From Brachionus manjavacas (taxonomy: Eukaryota > Rotifera > Eurotatoria > Ploima > Brachionidae): a stretch of DNA of 64,000 nucleotides. The notes beneath the pieces are model-generated. The model made no database searches. It was given only the letters and a program-made list of their open reading frames with translations, and was not told where the DNA came from. Positions 1-9,048 of the stretch are shown piece after piece. The position numbers and the translations under genes were made by a program. Each line of letters opens with the position of its first letter. Positions within the stretch are counted from its first letter, which is position 1. The DNA lies in contig JAHQIY010000021.1 of NCBI GenBank assembly GCA_019054805.1, positions 496,001-560,000 of the forward strand. Reading direction: 5' to 3'.

Positions 1-1
1 T

Positions 2-1489
2 AATGAAAATAAAAATAAACGCAACAACAATACTAATAATAAAAAGTATATTAACGCCAATGCACAAATTAGTTATGGTTTAGGTGGTAATTTAAATGTT
101 ACATCGTTTTATGCATTACAACAAAACCCTAGTTATAATAGTAATATAGCTAGTAAATCTAATAACTATGCACAGCAACATATTGTTGGTTTAAGCTCTA
201 ATTTTTATTTACTGGGGGCTTCGTTAGTAAATTCTGTATATTATAATACTAATAATACACAAACGGGGTTTAATAGCAATGTGTATACATCTTTTTTAAA
301 GGGCAGTTTATATGGCGGTATAAATTACTATGGCAACACGCAAACGCAAGAATCTTACCAAGGCAGTAATTACAATAAATATAAAATTACCGCCAGATAC
401 AACAATAGCATTAAATTTATTAACTTGCCTTTTTCTTTTAATTATACATCTAACAAGCTAAACGGCTCTAATAATTATATTAATAGCACGTATCAAGGTA
501 GAGTTTCTAAATCTTTAATACGCTATATTTTTACATCGTTTAGTGTTAAACACAACCACGCACAAAGTAATACTTATTCTAGCAACTATACTACCGCAAT
601 TATAGGTAACAATTACAATTACAAAGGTAAAATAAACTACAACAACAAGCTTAATTTTAGCCTAAACCAAGCTACTAAGTTACAAAGTATAGAAAATTCG
701 TTATCTTATAAAATTAACAACAACCACAATGCTAAATTTACGTTTAATTCTACTTTGGTTGGTAGTAAAAAATATACACATACTGCAGGGGTTGGCTATA
801 GTGGTAAGTATAGATTTGGTTTGTTTGGGGTTAGTGCATCTGGCAGTAATAGCACTTTTAGCGCTTCTTTTAGTTATTCTGCTGCTATTATTTACCACAG
901 TAAACGCCATAAAATATTTATAAGCCCTAATATTAATAGTAGCAGGCAAGCTAAAATTATTGCTTTTACTTACATAGATAACAACGCCAATAATAAATAC
1001 GATAAAAATATAGATACCAACCTTAACAACGCAGGTTTAGTAGTAAATGGCTCTAATGTTAATAATAATTACAATGCTCATTATTCTATAATAGAAAACA
1101 GCAGGCCGTATTCTAGCAATAAAATTTATTTATCAGAAGAAGCATTAGACGATATTACACTAACGCCATATTACCAAACTAGCCCCGTGTTAGCAATACC
1201 CAATGCAACTAATTTTATAGATGTTCCTGCTAAGCAATCTGGCAATATTTACGGAGTACTTTACAATGTAGATAAATCTGTAGTAGCATACTACAAAATA
1301 CAATTAACCGATAGCAACAACAAAGTAATAGCAACCGCATTTACCAATAAAAATGGTCAGTTTTCTATAGAAACTATTCCGTATGGTAATTACATTATTA
1401 CCACTACCACTAAAAATGGTACAAAATTAAGCACAAATAACTTTAATGTAGCAGATTTTGAAATAAACGAAGACTTTTATTTAAAATAG
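2..1489 (+). CDS. Partial large surface/outer-membrane protein (C-terminal part)
   Basis: The frame is open from the window edge, so the true start lies upstream. An internal Met at 281 is not a convincing start. The visible part is dominated by short alternating polar/hydrophobic strands rich in Ser, Asn and Tyr, as in an outer-membrane beta barrel. A segment near 970-1080 resembles the SdrD B-like 'D-x-N-x-N-x-x-x-D' calcium-loop module. The last ~80 residues resemble a carboxypeptidase-regulatory-like Ig fold (G-x-F-x-I-x-x-I-P-x-G-x-Y). This arrangement recalls usher-like barrels with C-terminal Ig domains, but that is inference. The stop is TAG. It converges on the lipoprotein operon with no obvious terminator between. 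Confidence 0.6.
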   Translation, partial: NENKNKRNNNTNNKKYINANAQISYGLGGNLNVTSFYALQQNPSYNSNIASKSNNYAQQHIVGLSSNFYLLGASLVNSVYYNTNNTQTGFNSNVYTSFLKGSLYGGINYYGNTQTQESYQGSNYNKYKITARYNNSIKFINLPFSFNYTSNKLNGSNNYINSTYQGRVSKSLIRYIFTSFSVKHNHAQSNTYSSNYTTAIIGNNYNYKGKINYNNKLNFSLNQATKLQSIENSLSYKINNNHNAKFTFNSTLVGSKKYTHTAGVGYSGKYRFGLFGVSASGSNSTFSASFSYSAAIIYHSKRHKIFISPNINSSRQAKIIAFTYIDNNANNKYDKNIDTNLNNAGLVVNGSNVNNNYNAHYSIIENSRPYSSNKIYLSEEALDDITLTPYYQTSPVLAIPNATNFIDVPAKQSGNIYGVLYNVDKSVVAYYKIQLTDSNNKVIATAFTNKNGQFSIETIPYGNYIITTTTKNGTKLSTNNFNVADFEINEDFYLK

Positions 1490-1613
1490 CATTATGCAAT
1501 ATTAAACCACAATATTTACTTACATATAGCGTATAAATATAAGTGCATTTTATAATACACACTAAGGCGTAAACTAACTTACCCTATGCTAAAATTAAAA
1601 CTAATATATAAAA

Positions 1614-2741
1614 CTAATATAAATTAGCAAAAAATAGTTTGGTATTTGCTAAAATTTTGGTTTGTATGTAGTTAAAAGGTAAATTAGCGTAATCATTTAC
1701 ATTACTAGAAGACAAATAAGTAATAGGAACATCAACAGTTTTTATAACATTATTAATGTTAGTGGTTATACGCACATTGGTTTGTAAGTTATAATAACTG
1801 CTAGATAATTTAGCAACATTAACACTTTCTATTGCAATAGTAAGCGTATTATTAGCGGTTTTGCTTACTTCCATTTGGTTGTTATTAGCAAGCGTTTGTA
1901 AAAAACTAAGTATAGTATTAGTGTTAATATTAGTAGCATTGTTAATAATTAAACGTACAGGTACTCTATTACTAAGTTTTTTTTGTAAATAAACTTCTAA
2001 AGTTAAATTATCGCCATTGCGTAAATTTATGCTGTTAGTATTGGTAATATAATTGCTTAAACTAACCGCATATACAAAATTACCACTTGGTAGATAAATT
2101 TCGGTAAAAGGTTTGTAAATTTTACTGTTAAGCGTAATTGTTGCATTTTTATGGTTAGTTACAAATTTTACAATAGCTTGGGCGTTAACTTTTTTTTGTA
2201 ATGCATTGGTGTAGCTTGTTATGGAATATTGCTTAAAATCTAACTGCGGTGTAGCAATGTTTTTAGATTTTGCGTATAACAATAATGCGTTTAAAAAATT
2301 TACGTTGTTTAGTTCTACATTGGCTTTGTATTTATCTAACGAATTAACAATATCTATATTTAAATTGGTATAAATATAATTTATAGTGTTAAGCAAAGCC
2401 TGTTTGCTTAAGCCTGCAGTAACGGTATAAGAATTATTTTTTTGGCTATAATTAAAAAAGCTTACCCCAACAAAATTAGCATAAGATTGCAAATTTAAAT
2501 TAGAGGTATAGCTACTATTAAATTTGTTGTTTTGCAAGTTTTCGGTAGAATTAAAATTACTTTGTACGCCAACAAAAATATCTTTAGCTAAGTTTTCTAA
2601 AGCATTGTTTTTTGCAGATTGCTTGCTTACACCACTACCAACCGACCATACTACAAAATTATTAATGTTATTAGATTGGCTAGTGCTAGAGCAACCAAAG
2701 GTAAAAAACAAAATAGTTAGTATTAAAGCTAGTTTTTTCAT
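1614..2741 (-). CDS. LPP20-like lipoprotein, last gene of lipoprotein operon
   Basis: This 375-residue protein starts with a lysine-led hydrophobic signal ending in F-G-C at Cys17, a plausible lipoprotein signal. After it come residues (G-S-G-V-S-K-Q-S-A-K-x-x-A-L) typical of the LPP20/FlgT-N domain, whose function is poorly known. The rest is Asn-rich, probably beta-rich, and I do not recognise it further. It is the last of four genes read leftwards and starts 40 bases after the LpoB-like gene. The context suggests an envelope complex linked to peptidoglycan synthesis. The family assignment rests on a short stretch, so it is moderate. Confidence 0.65.
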   Translation of the reverse strand: MKKLALILTILFFTFGCSSTSQSNNINNFVVWSVGSGVSKQSAKNNALENLAKDIFVGVQSNFNSTENLQNNKFNSSYTSNLNLQSYANFVGVSFFNYSQKNNSYTVTAGLSKQALLNTINYIYTNLNIDIVNSLDKYKANVELNNVNFLNALLLYAKSKNIATPQLDFKQYSITSYTNALQKKVNAQAIVKFVTNHKNATITLNSKIYKPFTEIYLPSGNFVYAVSLSNYITNTNSINLRNGDNLTLEVYLQKKLSNRVPVRLIINNATNINTNTILSFLQTLANNNQMEVSKTANNTLTIAIESVNVAKLSSSYYNLQTNVRITTNINNVIKTVDVPITYLSSSNVNDYANLPFNYIQTKILANTKLFFANLY

Positions 2742-2781
2742 TTTTTACCTCGGCTGTTATAAAATTATTATACGGTTATAA

Positions 2782-3342
2782 TTATTTTCTTACTTTGTTT
2801 ATTTCGGCTTCGTCTATCCAAATTTCTTCGCCAGTTTCTATGTTCTGAATAATTAAAGTAAATTTGTAATAAACTTGTTTTTCTTTACCAACATAATTAA
2901 CTATAGAGCTAAAATTACCGTACATGGCGTATTTTGCACCCCAAAGTTTACCTAACTGTGTGGCTTTTTGTTGGTCTGTTAAGCCAGATTGGTTAATTTC
3001 TTGTTCTTTTAACAATAAGTTCATTTTGTCTCGGTTAATTATAGAAAATAATCTAGACCTAACCACTTTAGCTTTTAAAGTATCGGTAATGCTTTCGGTG
3101 TCTATGTGTTCGCTAGTTTTATTTTTAATGGTATCTATTAATAAAGTAGGACGATTGCTAATATCTCCACGAATATAAGGATCATTAATTAGCTTGTCTG
3201 CCAATTCTTCTACTAATTTTTTTTGATCCGTAGCAGAAAAAGTAATACTTAAAGTATTGCTACTTACATCTTGATAACCAGTAGTTGGGGCACAAGAAGC
3301 CACTAAAACCACTAAACTTAACAATATTAATATTTTTTTCAT
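2782..3342 (-). CDS. LpoB-like lipoprotein, penicillin-binding protein activator
   Basis: The protein has 186 residues with a clear lipobox (V-A-S-C, Cys17). The mature part carries the LpoB fold signature: a stretch reading 'NRPTLLIDTIKNKTSEHID', a 'V-x-R-S-R-L-F-S-I-I-N-R-D' segment, and 'G-A-K-Y-A-M-Y-G'. In E. coli LpoB is anchored in the outer membrane and stimulates PBP1b through the peptidoglycan mesh. Whether this homologue activates a PBP is inferred. The start has a GGAG Shine-Dalgarno a little upstream (forward 3353-3356 region). It lies 21 bases after the TPR lipoprotein gene, inside the four-gene operon. Confidence 0.8.
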   Translation of the reverse strand: MKKILILLSLVVLVASCAPTTGYQDVSSNTLSITFSATDQKKLVEELADKLINDPYIRGDISNRPTLLIDTIKNKTSEHIDTESITDTLKAKVVRSRLFSIINRDKMNLLLKEQEINQSGLTDQQKATQLGKLWGAKYAMYGNFSSIVNYVGKEKQVYYKFTLIIQNIETGEEIWIDEAEINKVRK

Positions 3343-3363
3343 CTAAAAACACTCTCCTAGTTA

Positions 3364-4779
3364 TTAATTAAACTTTTTTTGCCTTAGCAATACATTATAA
3401 TACATTGCGTTGCCGGTATCGGTAACCAATACTATAATATTTTCTGGCTTGTTGCTTTTTGTTTGCAACGGAATATTTATATTTTTACCATTATTAACAT
3501 TTACAGTTATGTTATCTAAATTATTGTTTGTATAAATAGTAGCATTTTGTATTAGTGCTGGTAAAGTGTAAAAACCACGCAAGTCTGCTTGCTCGGCTAA
3601 TGAAGCTATTGCACCGGCAAAATACAAAACAGTGCCTAAACCAGAAGCATCTTGCTCGTTATCAGAAAACCCAGACTGCAACGCTGTTTTGCTAGATACT
3701 CTGGTTAACTGGCGTAATAATATATACGGAAAACGCTCGTTTAAATTAAACTTTGCCATGTTGTAAATATTACCAATTTCTGTAGCGGTAATGCTGTTAT
3801 TATTATAAGCTATATTAACATTAAAAGGCGTTACATTGCTGGCGTTATAGGTTGGCAATGCAATTTTTGCCAATTTATTATTTATAAGTAAGTTAATACT
3901 AAAACTTTCTTTTTGTGGAATAAAGCCTTGCTCGTAAACAATGTGCACTGTGGTTTGCTTGTTATAATCTTGTTGATTATAAATTTTTATATTTGGGTTT
4001 TGCTTGGTTAGTTTGTTGTAGTAAGCTCTATCGTAAATAGCAGATAACCTAATTGCATTTTGCAACAAATATTTATTGTTAGGGTATAGCTCTAATGCAT
4101 TTTTGTAGTCTATTAATGCGTTGTTTAATTCGCCTTTGGCTTCTCTAATTAAACCAGATACATAAAACAGGTACGAATTTAAAAATTTATTTTTAACATT
4201 TGCTACTTCTTGCTGGCTTTTGTTAATCTCGTTTTCTAAATCTTTAGGCACTATAAGTGTATAGTTTTTTATTTTAGCACTAACTTTAGCTATATCTTTT
4301 TCTCGTTTAGCGGTGGCAAATTTTTGAATATCGTAACTGGCTCTAATATCTACCATAGCCTCGTTTAGCTTACCTAAATTTAAATAGCTTAAGGCACTAT
4401 AAAAATACACCATAGCTCGTTCAAAATCGCTACCTTCGTAGTCCATAGCGTTGTCATCTAACACAGTAGAAGCCAACGTGCTAGATAGCAAACCATCTAA
4501 ACCGCCTTTTTCTTCTATAATATTGTAGGTTCTAACTGCATTGTTAAAATAAGATATACTAGCTTTAGGGTTTTGTTTAATAAAATTTATACGCCCTAGT
4601 TCTTGCTGGTTTAGTAAGTAATTTTTACTGCCTTGCTTGGTAGCATCTAAATGTTCTACAAATTTATTTATATCAGATTTATTTTGTAAGCCTACTATAA
4701 CGCCGTTAACATCTTTATTGCTAGCACAAGAAGCCAGCACAACGCAAAATATTATTACAAAAAAATTATGTTTTTTCAT
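3364..4779 (-). CDS. TPR-repeat lipoprotein (COG3014-like)
   Basis: This 471-residue protein has a signal peptide and lipobox (L-A-S-C at Cys17). The N-terminal half is helical with tetratricopeptide-like repeats, for example around residues 120-150 ('AMVYFYSALSYLNLGKLNEA') and 205-235 ('LFYVSGLIREAKGELNNAL'). The C-terminal half is beta-rich. This matches the COG3014 type of periplasm-facing lipoprotein, which is often found beside LpoB-like and LPP20-like genes. TPR segments normally mediate protein contacts, so it may scaffold the products of this operon. It lies 24 bases after the upstream LPP20-like gene and 21 bases before the LpoB-like gene. No enzymatic motif is visible. Confidence 0.65.
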   Translation of the reverse strand: MKKHNFFVIIFCVVLASCASNKDVNGVIVGLQNKSDINKFVEHLDATKQGSKNYLLNQQELGRINFIKQNPKASISYFNNAVRTYNIIEEKGGLDGLLSSTLASTVLDDNAMDYEGSDFERAMVYFYSALSYLNLGKLNEAMVDIRASYDIQKFATAKREKDIAKVSAKIKNYTLIVPKDLENEINKSQQEVANVKNKFLNSYLFYVSGLIREAKGELNNALIDYKNALELYPNNKYLLQNAIRLSAIYDRAYYNKLTKQNPNIKIYNQQDYNKQTTVHIVYEQGFIPQKESFSINLLINNKLAKIALPTYNASNVTPFNVNIAYNNNSITATEIGNIYNMAKFNLNERFPYILLRQLTRVSSKTALQSGFSDNEQDASGLGTVLYFAGAIASLAEQADLRGFYTLPALIQNATIYTNNNLDNITVNVNNGKNINIPLQTKSNKPENIIVLVTDTGNAMYYNVLLRQKKFN

Positions 4780-4803
4780 TGTTTAAATTTATTTAAATAA
4801 TAA

Positions 4804-5376
4804 TTATTTTTTATCTGCAACTGTATCTTTTATATTTTCTAACTGTTTAGCAGGCAATAAATTTTCTTGCTTTAAAACTTCAAATAAATCATCTAAAGCT
4901 TGCTTGTAGTCTTGTGTATTTAAACCAACAATTATATACATATGTTTATTAGGGCTAACACTTTGCGCTAAAACTTTGCTACCTACTAATTTTTGATTAG
5001 TGGTTTGGTTGCTAATAACCGAAGCTATTTTATCCACAGCCTCGTTATCTTGAGTACCCGTTGCAGTAACCGAATCTTTTACGCTAGCAATAATGGTAGC
5101 ATCTAATTGCTGAGCCAAAGCCAACCTTGCATTTGCAGTTGCTTGTTGCACAGTAAAATTAACCCCTGCTTTAGAATTAGCAGCCGAACCAACCGCCGTG
5201 TATTTTACAACTTGGCCATTAACTTGCACCGGAGCCCCACAAATCCACAAAGGAGCTTTAACCTTAGGTGCATCTGGATAAAAACATTCGGTTACAGATA
5301 AATCAACTGGTTTGTTAGAACCTGCACAAGCATATAAAACCGCAAAAACGCTTAATAACAATAAATTTTTTTTCAT
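4804..5376 (-). CDS. LPP20-family lipoprotein, first gene of lipoprotein operon
   Basis: The protein has 190 residues with a signal peptide and lipobox (L-Y-A-C, Cys17). The mature part has 'KAPLWICGAP' followed by 'VGSAANSKAG' and an A-x-A-N-A-R helix, the usual start of LPP20-family lipoproteins (short surface or periplasmic alpha/beta domains). It is the promoter-proximal gene of the four-gene minus-strand operon. Upstream A+T-rich DNA (5377-5456) probably holds the promoter, but no unambiguous box pair is visible. The LPP20 assignment is reasonable. The biochemical role is unknown. Confidence 0.7.
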   Translation of the reverse strand: MKKNLLLLSVFAVLYACAGSNKPVDLSVTECFYPDAPKVKAPLWICGAPVQVNGQVVKYTAVGSAANSKAGVNFTVQQATANARLALAQQLDATIIASVKDSVTATGTQDNEAVDKIASVISNQTTNQKLVGSKVLAQSVSPNKHMYIIVGLNTQDYKQALDDLFEVLKQENLLPAKQLENIKDTVADKK

Positions 5377-5456
5377 AATATTAACCTTACATATAATATT
5401 TTAATAATACTATTTAAGTATAATGTATTTTACACTAAATACAACCTAAAATTATA

Positions 5457-5473
5457 TTACACAAAGTGTGTAA
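5457..5473. terminator. Small perfect hairpin after symporter gene
   Basis: TTACACA and TGTGTAA form a 7-bp inverted repeat with a 3-base loop. It sits immediately downstream of the stop of the second symporter gene (minus strand), between it and the lipoprotein operon promoter. There is no strong T-run, so it is a weak or Rho-assisted terminator at best. It could instead be an operator for the lipoprotein operon. Confidence 0.35.
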
Positions 5474-5474
5474 A

Positions 5475-6686
5475 TTAATTATATTTGCTAACTATTGCAC
5501 TTACAACCGTATCGCTAACTACGTTAACAATTGTTATAAACATATCTAGCACTCTATCTACAGCAATAATTATAGGTAATGCTATTAATGGCACACCGGC
5601 AATAATCATAACCATTATAACACTTAAAGATAACCCCGGAATACCTGGTGTAGCTATAGATCCCAACATACCAACCACCACTATTGCTATAATGCTAGCT
5701 AAAGTTAAATCTATATTAAACAACTGTGCACAAAATACCACAGAGGCCGCATAAAATAACGAACTTCCGCCCATATTCATAACTGCACCTATTGGCAACA
5801 CTAAGCTAAAAATATTAGGCTTTAAATTTAAATTAGTACAAGTTTTTATATTAACTGGCAACGAAGCCAAAGAAGAAGAAGTACTAAACGCCATAATTTG
5901 TAGCGGTATAATTTTTTTTATAAAATCGGTATATTTTAAGTTGGTAAAAAACACTACAACTAACCCTAAACCAACATACAACCATATAAACAAACCAAAA
6001 ATTACCAAAAGTATTAATTTAATGGTATCGTAAAAAATGTTGGCTCCTAGGCTAGCGGTTAAATACGCCATTAAGCTAAACACCCCAAACGGAGCCAAAT
6101 ACATAATTATATTAATAATATTAATTAAAGCATCGTTTATTAAATCTAACGAAGCTAAAATTTTAGATTTATTACTATTATTAATATAAGCTAAAGATAA
6201 TCCTAAAATTATAGAAAAAAATAACACTTGTAACAAATTACCTTCGGTTAAGGCTTTAAAAGGATTTTGCGGAATTAAGGCTTTTATAAAATCTAGCACG
6301 GTAACAAACTTAAAGTTTTCGGTATCCGGAGCTGGGTTACTAGCAGACAAACTATTAATAATATTAGCATCTACCGTAGAACCAAAGTTAAACAATACCG
6401 ACAAAAAAGCCCCTAAAAACCCCGAAATAGTAGAAAGTAAAACTATACTTAGCAAAATACTTACAGCTAATTTTTTTATATTGGCACTTTCGCCTAATTT
6501 AGCCACCGATACCACTATACCAAACAATATAATTGGCACCACTAACATTTTTAATAAAGATACAAAAATTTCGCCCAGTGGTTTTATATAAATTGCAAAA
6601 GGAGCATAGTATATACCCACTAACGCCCCTATTATTGCAGAAATAATTATAATGTATGGTTTTTTTAAAATTGCTACGTTTATCAT
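5475..6686 (-). CDS. DAACS-family dicarboxylate/amino acid:cation symporter (second copy)
   Basis: This 403-residue, very hydrophobic protein has the GltPh/DctA fold. A serine-rich HP1 tip reads 'STSSSLASLP' and TM7 reads 'MNMGGS' where the family usually has NMDGT. HP2 has 'TPGIPG' and TM8 has 'DRVLDMFITIVNVVSD'. Relative to GltPh, the TM8 arginine that holds the substrate side-chain carboxylate is replaced by Ile. The backbone-binding Asn and the sodium-site Asp are kept. The substrate may therefore be neutral rather than acidic (inference). It follows the first symporter by 18 bases, in the same operon. Confidence 0.88.
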   Translation of the reverse strand: MINVAILKKPYIIIISAIIGALVGIYYAPFAIYIKPLGEIFVSLLKMLVVPIILFGIVVSVAKLGESANIKKLAVSILLSIVLLSTISGFLGAFLSVLFNFGSTVDANIINSLSASNPAPDTENFKFVTVLDFIKALIPQNPFKALTEGNLLQVLFFSIILGLSLAYINNSNKSKILASLDLINDALINIINIIMYLAPFGVFSLMAYLTASLGANIFYDTIKLILLVIFGLFIWLYVGLGLVVVFFTNLKYTDFIKKIIPLQIMAFSTSSSLASLPVNIKTCTNLNLKPNIFSLVLPIGAVMNMGGSSLFYAASVVFCAQLFNIDLTLASIIAIVVVGMLGSIATPGIPGLSLSVIMVMIIAGVPLIALPIIIAVDRVLDMFITIVNVVSDTVVSAIVSKYN

Positions 6687-6704
6687 TTTACTTATGTGTG
6701 TTTA

Positions 6705-7979
6705 TTATTTATTATCTTTGTTTAACTTAGCATCTATTAACAGGGTAACGGTTAAATCGCCCATTACGTTAATGGCGGTTCGTATCATATCAAAAATTCT
6801 ATCTACAGCAAATAATAACGGAATAGCAGTTAATGGTAAGTTAACTGCAGCAACTACCGCCACTAACAATACACTTGGCCCTGGCACGCCTGCTGTGGCA
6901 ACCGCACCTATAATAGATACTAAACCTAGCACAATATAGCCAGATAAAGAAATATCTATATTAAACATTTGGGCAAAAAATACCGCAGCCATTGCATAAA
7001 ACATACCGTTGCCGTTCATATTTACGGTTGCCCCTAACGGAATAACAAACTTAGCTATAGAACTTTTAGCTTTTAATTGGCTAGCACAACGTAAATTTGT
7101 TGGTACGCTTACTAAAGATGATGCTGTGGTAAATGAGATAATTTGAAGAGGAAGAGAAGTTTTAATAAAAGTGGTATATTTAATTTTAGTAAATAGTTTA
7201 ATTAGTAATCCAAAAAAGCCGTATGTATAAATAATGCTTAATATGGTATATAAAATTACTAATTTTAACACTAATAATAATACTTCTATACCCATTGCCT
7301 GCACAGAATAAGCCATTAAGCCCATTACACCAATAGGTGCTAGTAAAATAATTTTTGCCATCATCCATAGTAAAGCATCGTTAAATACATCTAGCGTACG
7401 CATTACTTTTTCTTTGTTTGGGTTAGAAATATAACTTATAGCTATACCTAAAAAAGTAGCAAATACTAAAATTTGAATAATATTACCTTTTACCAAAGCT
7501 TCTATTGGGTTAAGTGGAATAATACCAAATATAAAATCCCAAAACCCTACTAACGAAGCCGCGTTGCCATCGCTAAATACTTCTTGCCCGTTTAATAAAG
7601 CCTGCGGAAGCTGTGCTAAACCTTGCCCTGGTTTAAATATTAATGCAGTAACAATACCTAAAAAAATAGCAATAGCAGATGTAGCCACAAATAATATAGT
7701 AGCCCAAGAACCAACCTTGCCGGCAGACTCGGTTTGTGCTAAATTGCCACTTGCAACTAAAATAGATACAAAAATTATTGGCACTATTAACATTTTTATT
7801 AAATGAATAAATAAATCGCCCACATTATGTAAAACCCCAGAAGACTGCGGAGCATATAGCCCCAACAATACCCCTATAACACCAAATACTAATATGTTAA
7901 CACTACTAGCCCAGTAATTAATAAGTTTATATTTTGTGGTAATAAGTTTGGTTTTATTTTCAATGTCAATTTGTTGCAT
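6705..7979 (-). CDS. DAACS-family dicarboxylate/amino acid:cation symporter (first copy)
   Basis: This 424-residue paralogue of the next gene keeps the family signatures: HP1 'TTASSLVSVP', TM7 'VNMNGN' (family NMDGT), HP2 'TAGVPGP', and TM8 'DRIFDMIRTAINVMGD'. The TM8 Arg and Asp residues needed for acidic substrates are present, so glutamate, aspartate or C4-dicarboxylate uptake with sodium or protons is likely. Transporters of this family supply carbon and nitrogen to host-dependent alphaproteobacteria. A strong Shine-Dalgarno AAGGAGGT a few bases upstream fixes the ATG at 7979. It leads a two-gene operon. Confidence 0.92.
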   Translation of the reverse strand: MQQIDIENKTKLITTKYKLINYWASSVNILVFGVIGVLLGLYAPQSSGVLHNVGDLFIHLIKMLIVPIIFVSILVASGNLAQTESAGKVGSWATILFVATSAIAIFLGIVTALIFKPGQGLAQLPQALLNGQEVFSDGNAASLVGFWDFIFGIIPLNPIEALVKGNIIQILVFATFLGIAISYISNPNKEKVMRTLDVFNDALLWMMAKIILLAPIGVMGLMAYSVQAMGIEVLLLVLKLVILYTILSIIYTYGFFGLLIKLFTKIKYTTFIKTSLPLQIISFTTASSLVSVPTNLRCASQLKAKSSIAKFVIPLGATVNMNGNGMFYAMAAVFFAQMFNIDISLSGYIVLGLVSIIGAVATAGVPGPSVLLVAVVAAVNLPLTAIPLLFAVDRIFDMIRTAINVMGDLTVTLLIDAKLNKDNK

Positions 7980-7983
7980 GGTA

Positions 7984-7991
7984 ACCTCCTT
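7984..7991 (-). promoter_or_regulatory. Strong Shine-Dalgarno for first symporter
   Basis: On the minus strand AAGGAGGT is followed by TACC and then ATG. This is one of the few full-consensus ribosome binding sites in the window, where many genes show only weak or no purine-rich leaders. It decides the start of the symporter gene and suggests high translation. Confidence 0.75.
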
Positions 7992-8080
7992 GTTGTTTAA
8001 TTTGTGTTTTGGTTAAAACAATTTACATTTAAAATAATATAATAGTGTAAAGCGTAATTGTAAATCAAGCTAATTTTAAT

Positions 8081-9037
8081 TTATTTTTTAAAATTAATAA
8101 TTTTTAATAGGGTAACAAAGCGTTTTTTTATTAAAAACATTAAGGTTTTGTAGTACATATTTAAATATTTATTAGTTGCATTATAATTGTAAAAAATATT
8201 AGAAATTGTATTTAAGTAATTTGTATTGTTAATATCTTTTTTAAATTCTGCATAGTGCATTTTAAACAACTTACTTTGTAAAATATCTAAATAAATACTA
8301 GATAAATTGTGGTTATACAAAAAATTATGCAAGTACGAATCTACCACTAAACAACTATTAAAATTTAAACTACTAACCCTACTTTGCATTATAGAGCCAC
8401 TACGCTTGCGGTAATAATACAAAGCACTTGGCAAATAAGAAATACTACTGCTTAGCAAAATAGCCACCCAATGATACGGCACATCTTCGTAAATAATATT
8501 ATTAATAAACTTAAGCTTATGTTGCTGTAAAAAGCTATTTTTATATACTTTTTGCCAAGCGGTAACACCACCTTGTTGTAAAATAATTTTTTTATCTGTG
8601 TGGGTGCTATATATTTTATTAGGGTTTAAATTTTTATGCTGTTGCAAGCACTTTTGTGAATTGTAGTATTTAAAATAATCTATTAGTATTAAATCGGTAT
8701 TGTAATTGGCTATATGGTTAAACAAGCGTTTTAGGGCGTATGTAGGCAACCAATCATCAGAATCTACAAACATTACAAAGTCGCCCGTAGCATACTGCAA
8801 ACCTGTATTTCTAGATGCAGACAAGCCTAAATTAACACTATGATTATACACTTTAATAAAATTATATTGGTTTTTATATTGGTTAACTATGTGCATAGTA
8901 TTATCGGTAGAGCAATCGTTTATAATAATTAGTTCAAAATTATTATAGGTTTGCTTAACCAAAGAATCCAAAGCCTTAGCTATATAGCTTTGTACGTTGT
9001 AGGCGGGCATAATAATGCTAAACTTAGGTTTTATCAT
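8081..9037 (-). CDS. Family 2 glycosyltransferase
   Basis: The protein has 318 residues. Its N-terminal GT-A domain is clear: 'FSIIMPAYNV' at residues 6-15, 'INDCSTDNT' at about 39-47, 'NLGLSASRNTGL' at about 69-80, and the metal/nucleotide-sugar motif D-S-D-D at about 92-95. The C-terminal ~120 residues are helical and Lys/Asn-rich. Such enzymes transfer a sugar from a nucleotide donor to LPS core, O-antigen or another surface glycan. It lies 11 bases downstream of a second glycosyltransferase, so the two probably build the same surface glycan. Donor and acceptor cannot be read from the sequence. Confidence 0.88.
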   Translation of the reverse strand: MIKPKFSIIMPAYNVQSYIAKALDSLVKQTYNNFELIIINDCSTDNTMHIVNQYKNQYNFIKVYNHSVNLGLSASRNTGLQYATGDFVMFVDSDDWLPTYALKRLFNHIANYNTDLILIDYFKYYNSQKCLQQHKNLNPNKIYSTHTDKKIILQQGGVTAWQKVYKNSFLQQHKLKFINNIIYEDVPYHWVAILLSSSISYLPSALYYYRKRSGSIMQSRVSSLNFNSCLVVDSYLHNFLYNHNLSSIYLDILQSKLFKMHYAEFKKDINNTNYLNTISNIFYNYNATNKYLNMYYKTLMFLIKKRFVTLLKIINFKK

Positions 9038-9048
9038 TTTTATAAATA

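Noticed and set aside
1490-1613. Possible terminator between the surface protein and the lipoprotein operon
   Set aside because: Only imperfect A/T-rich inverted stretches are present, without a stable stem and T-run.
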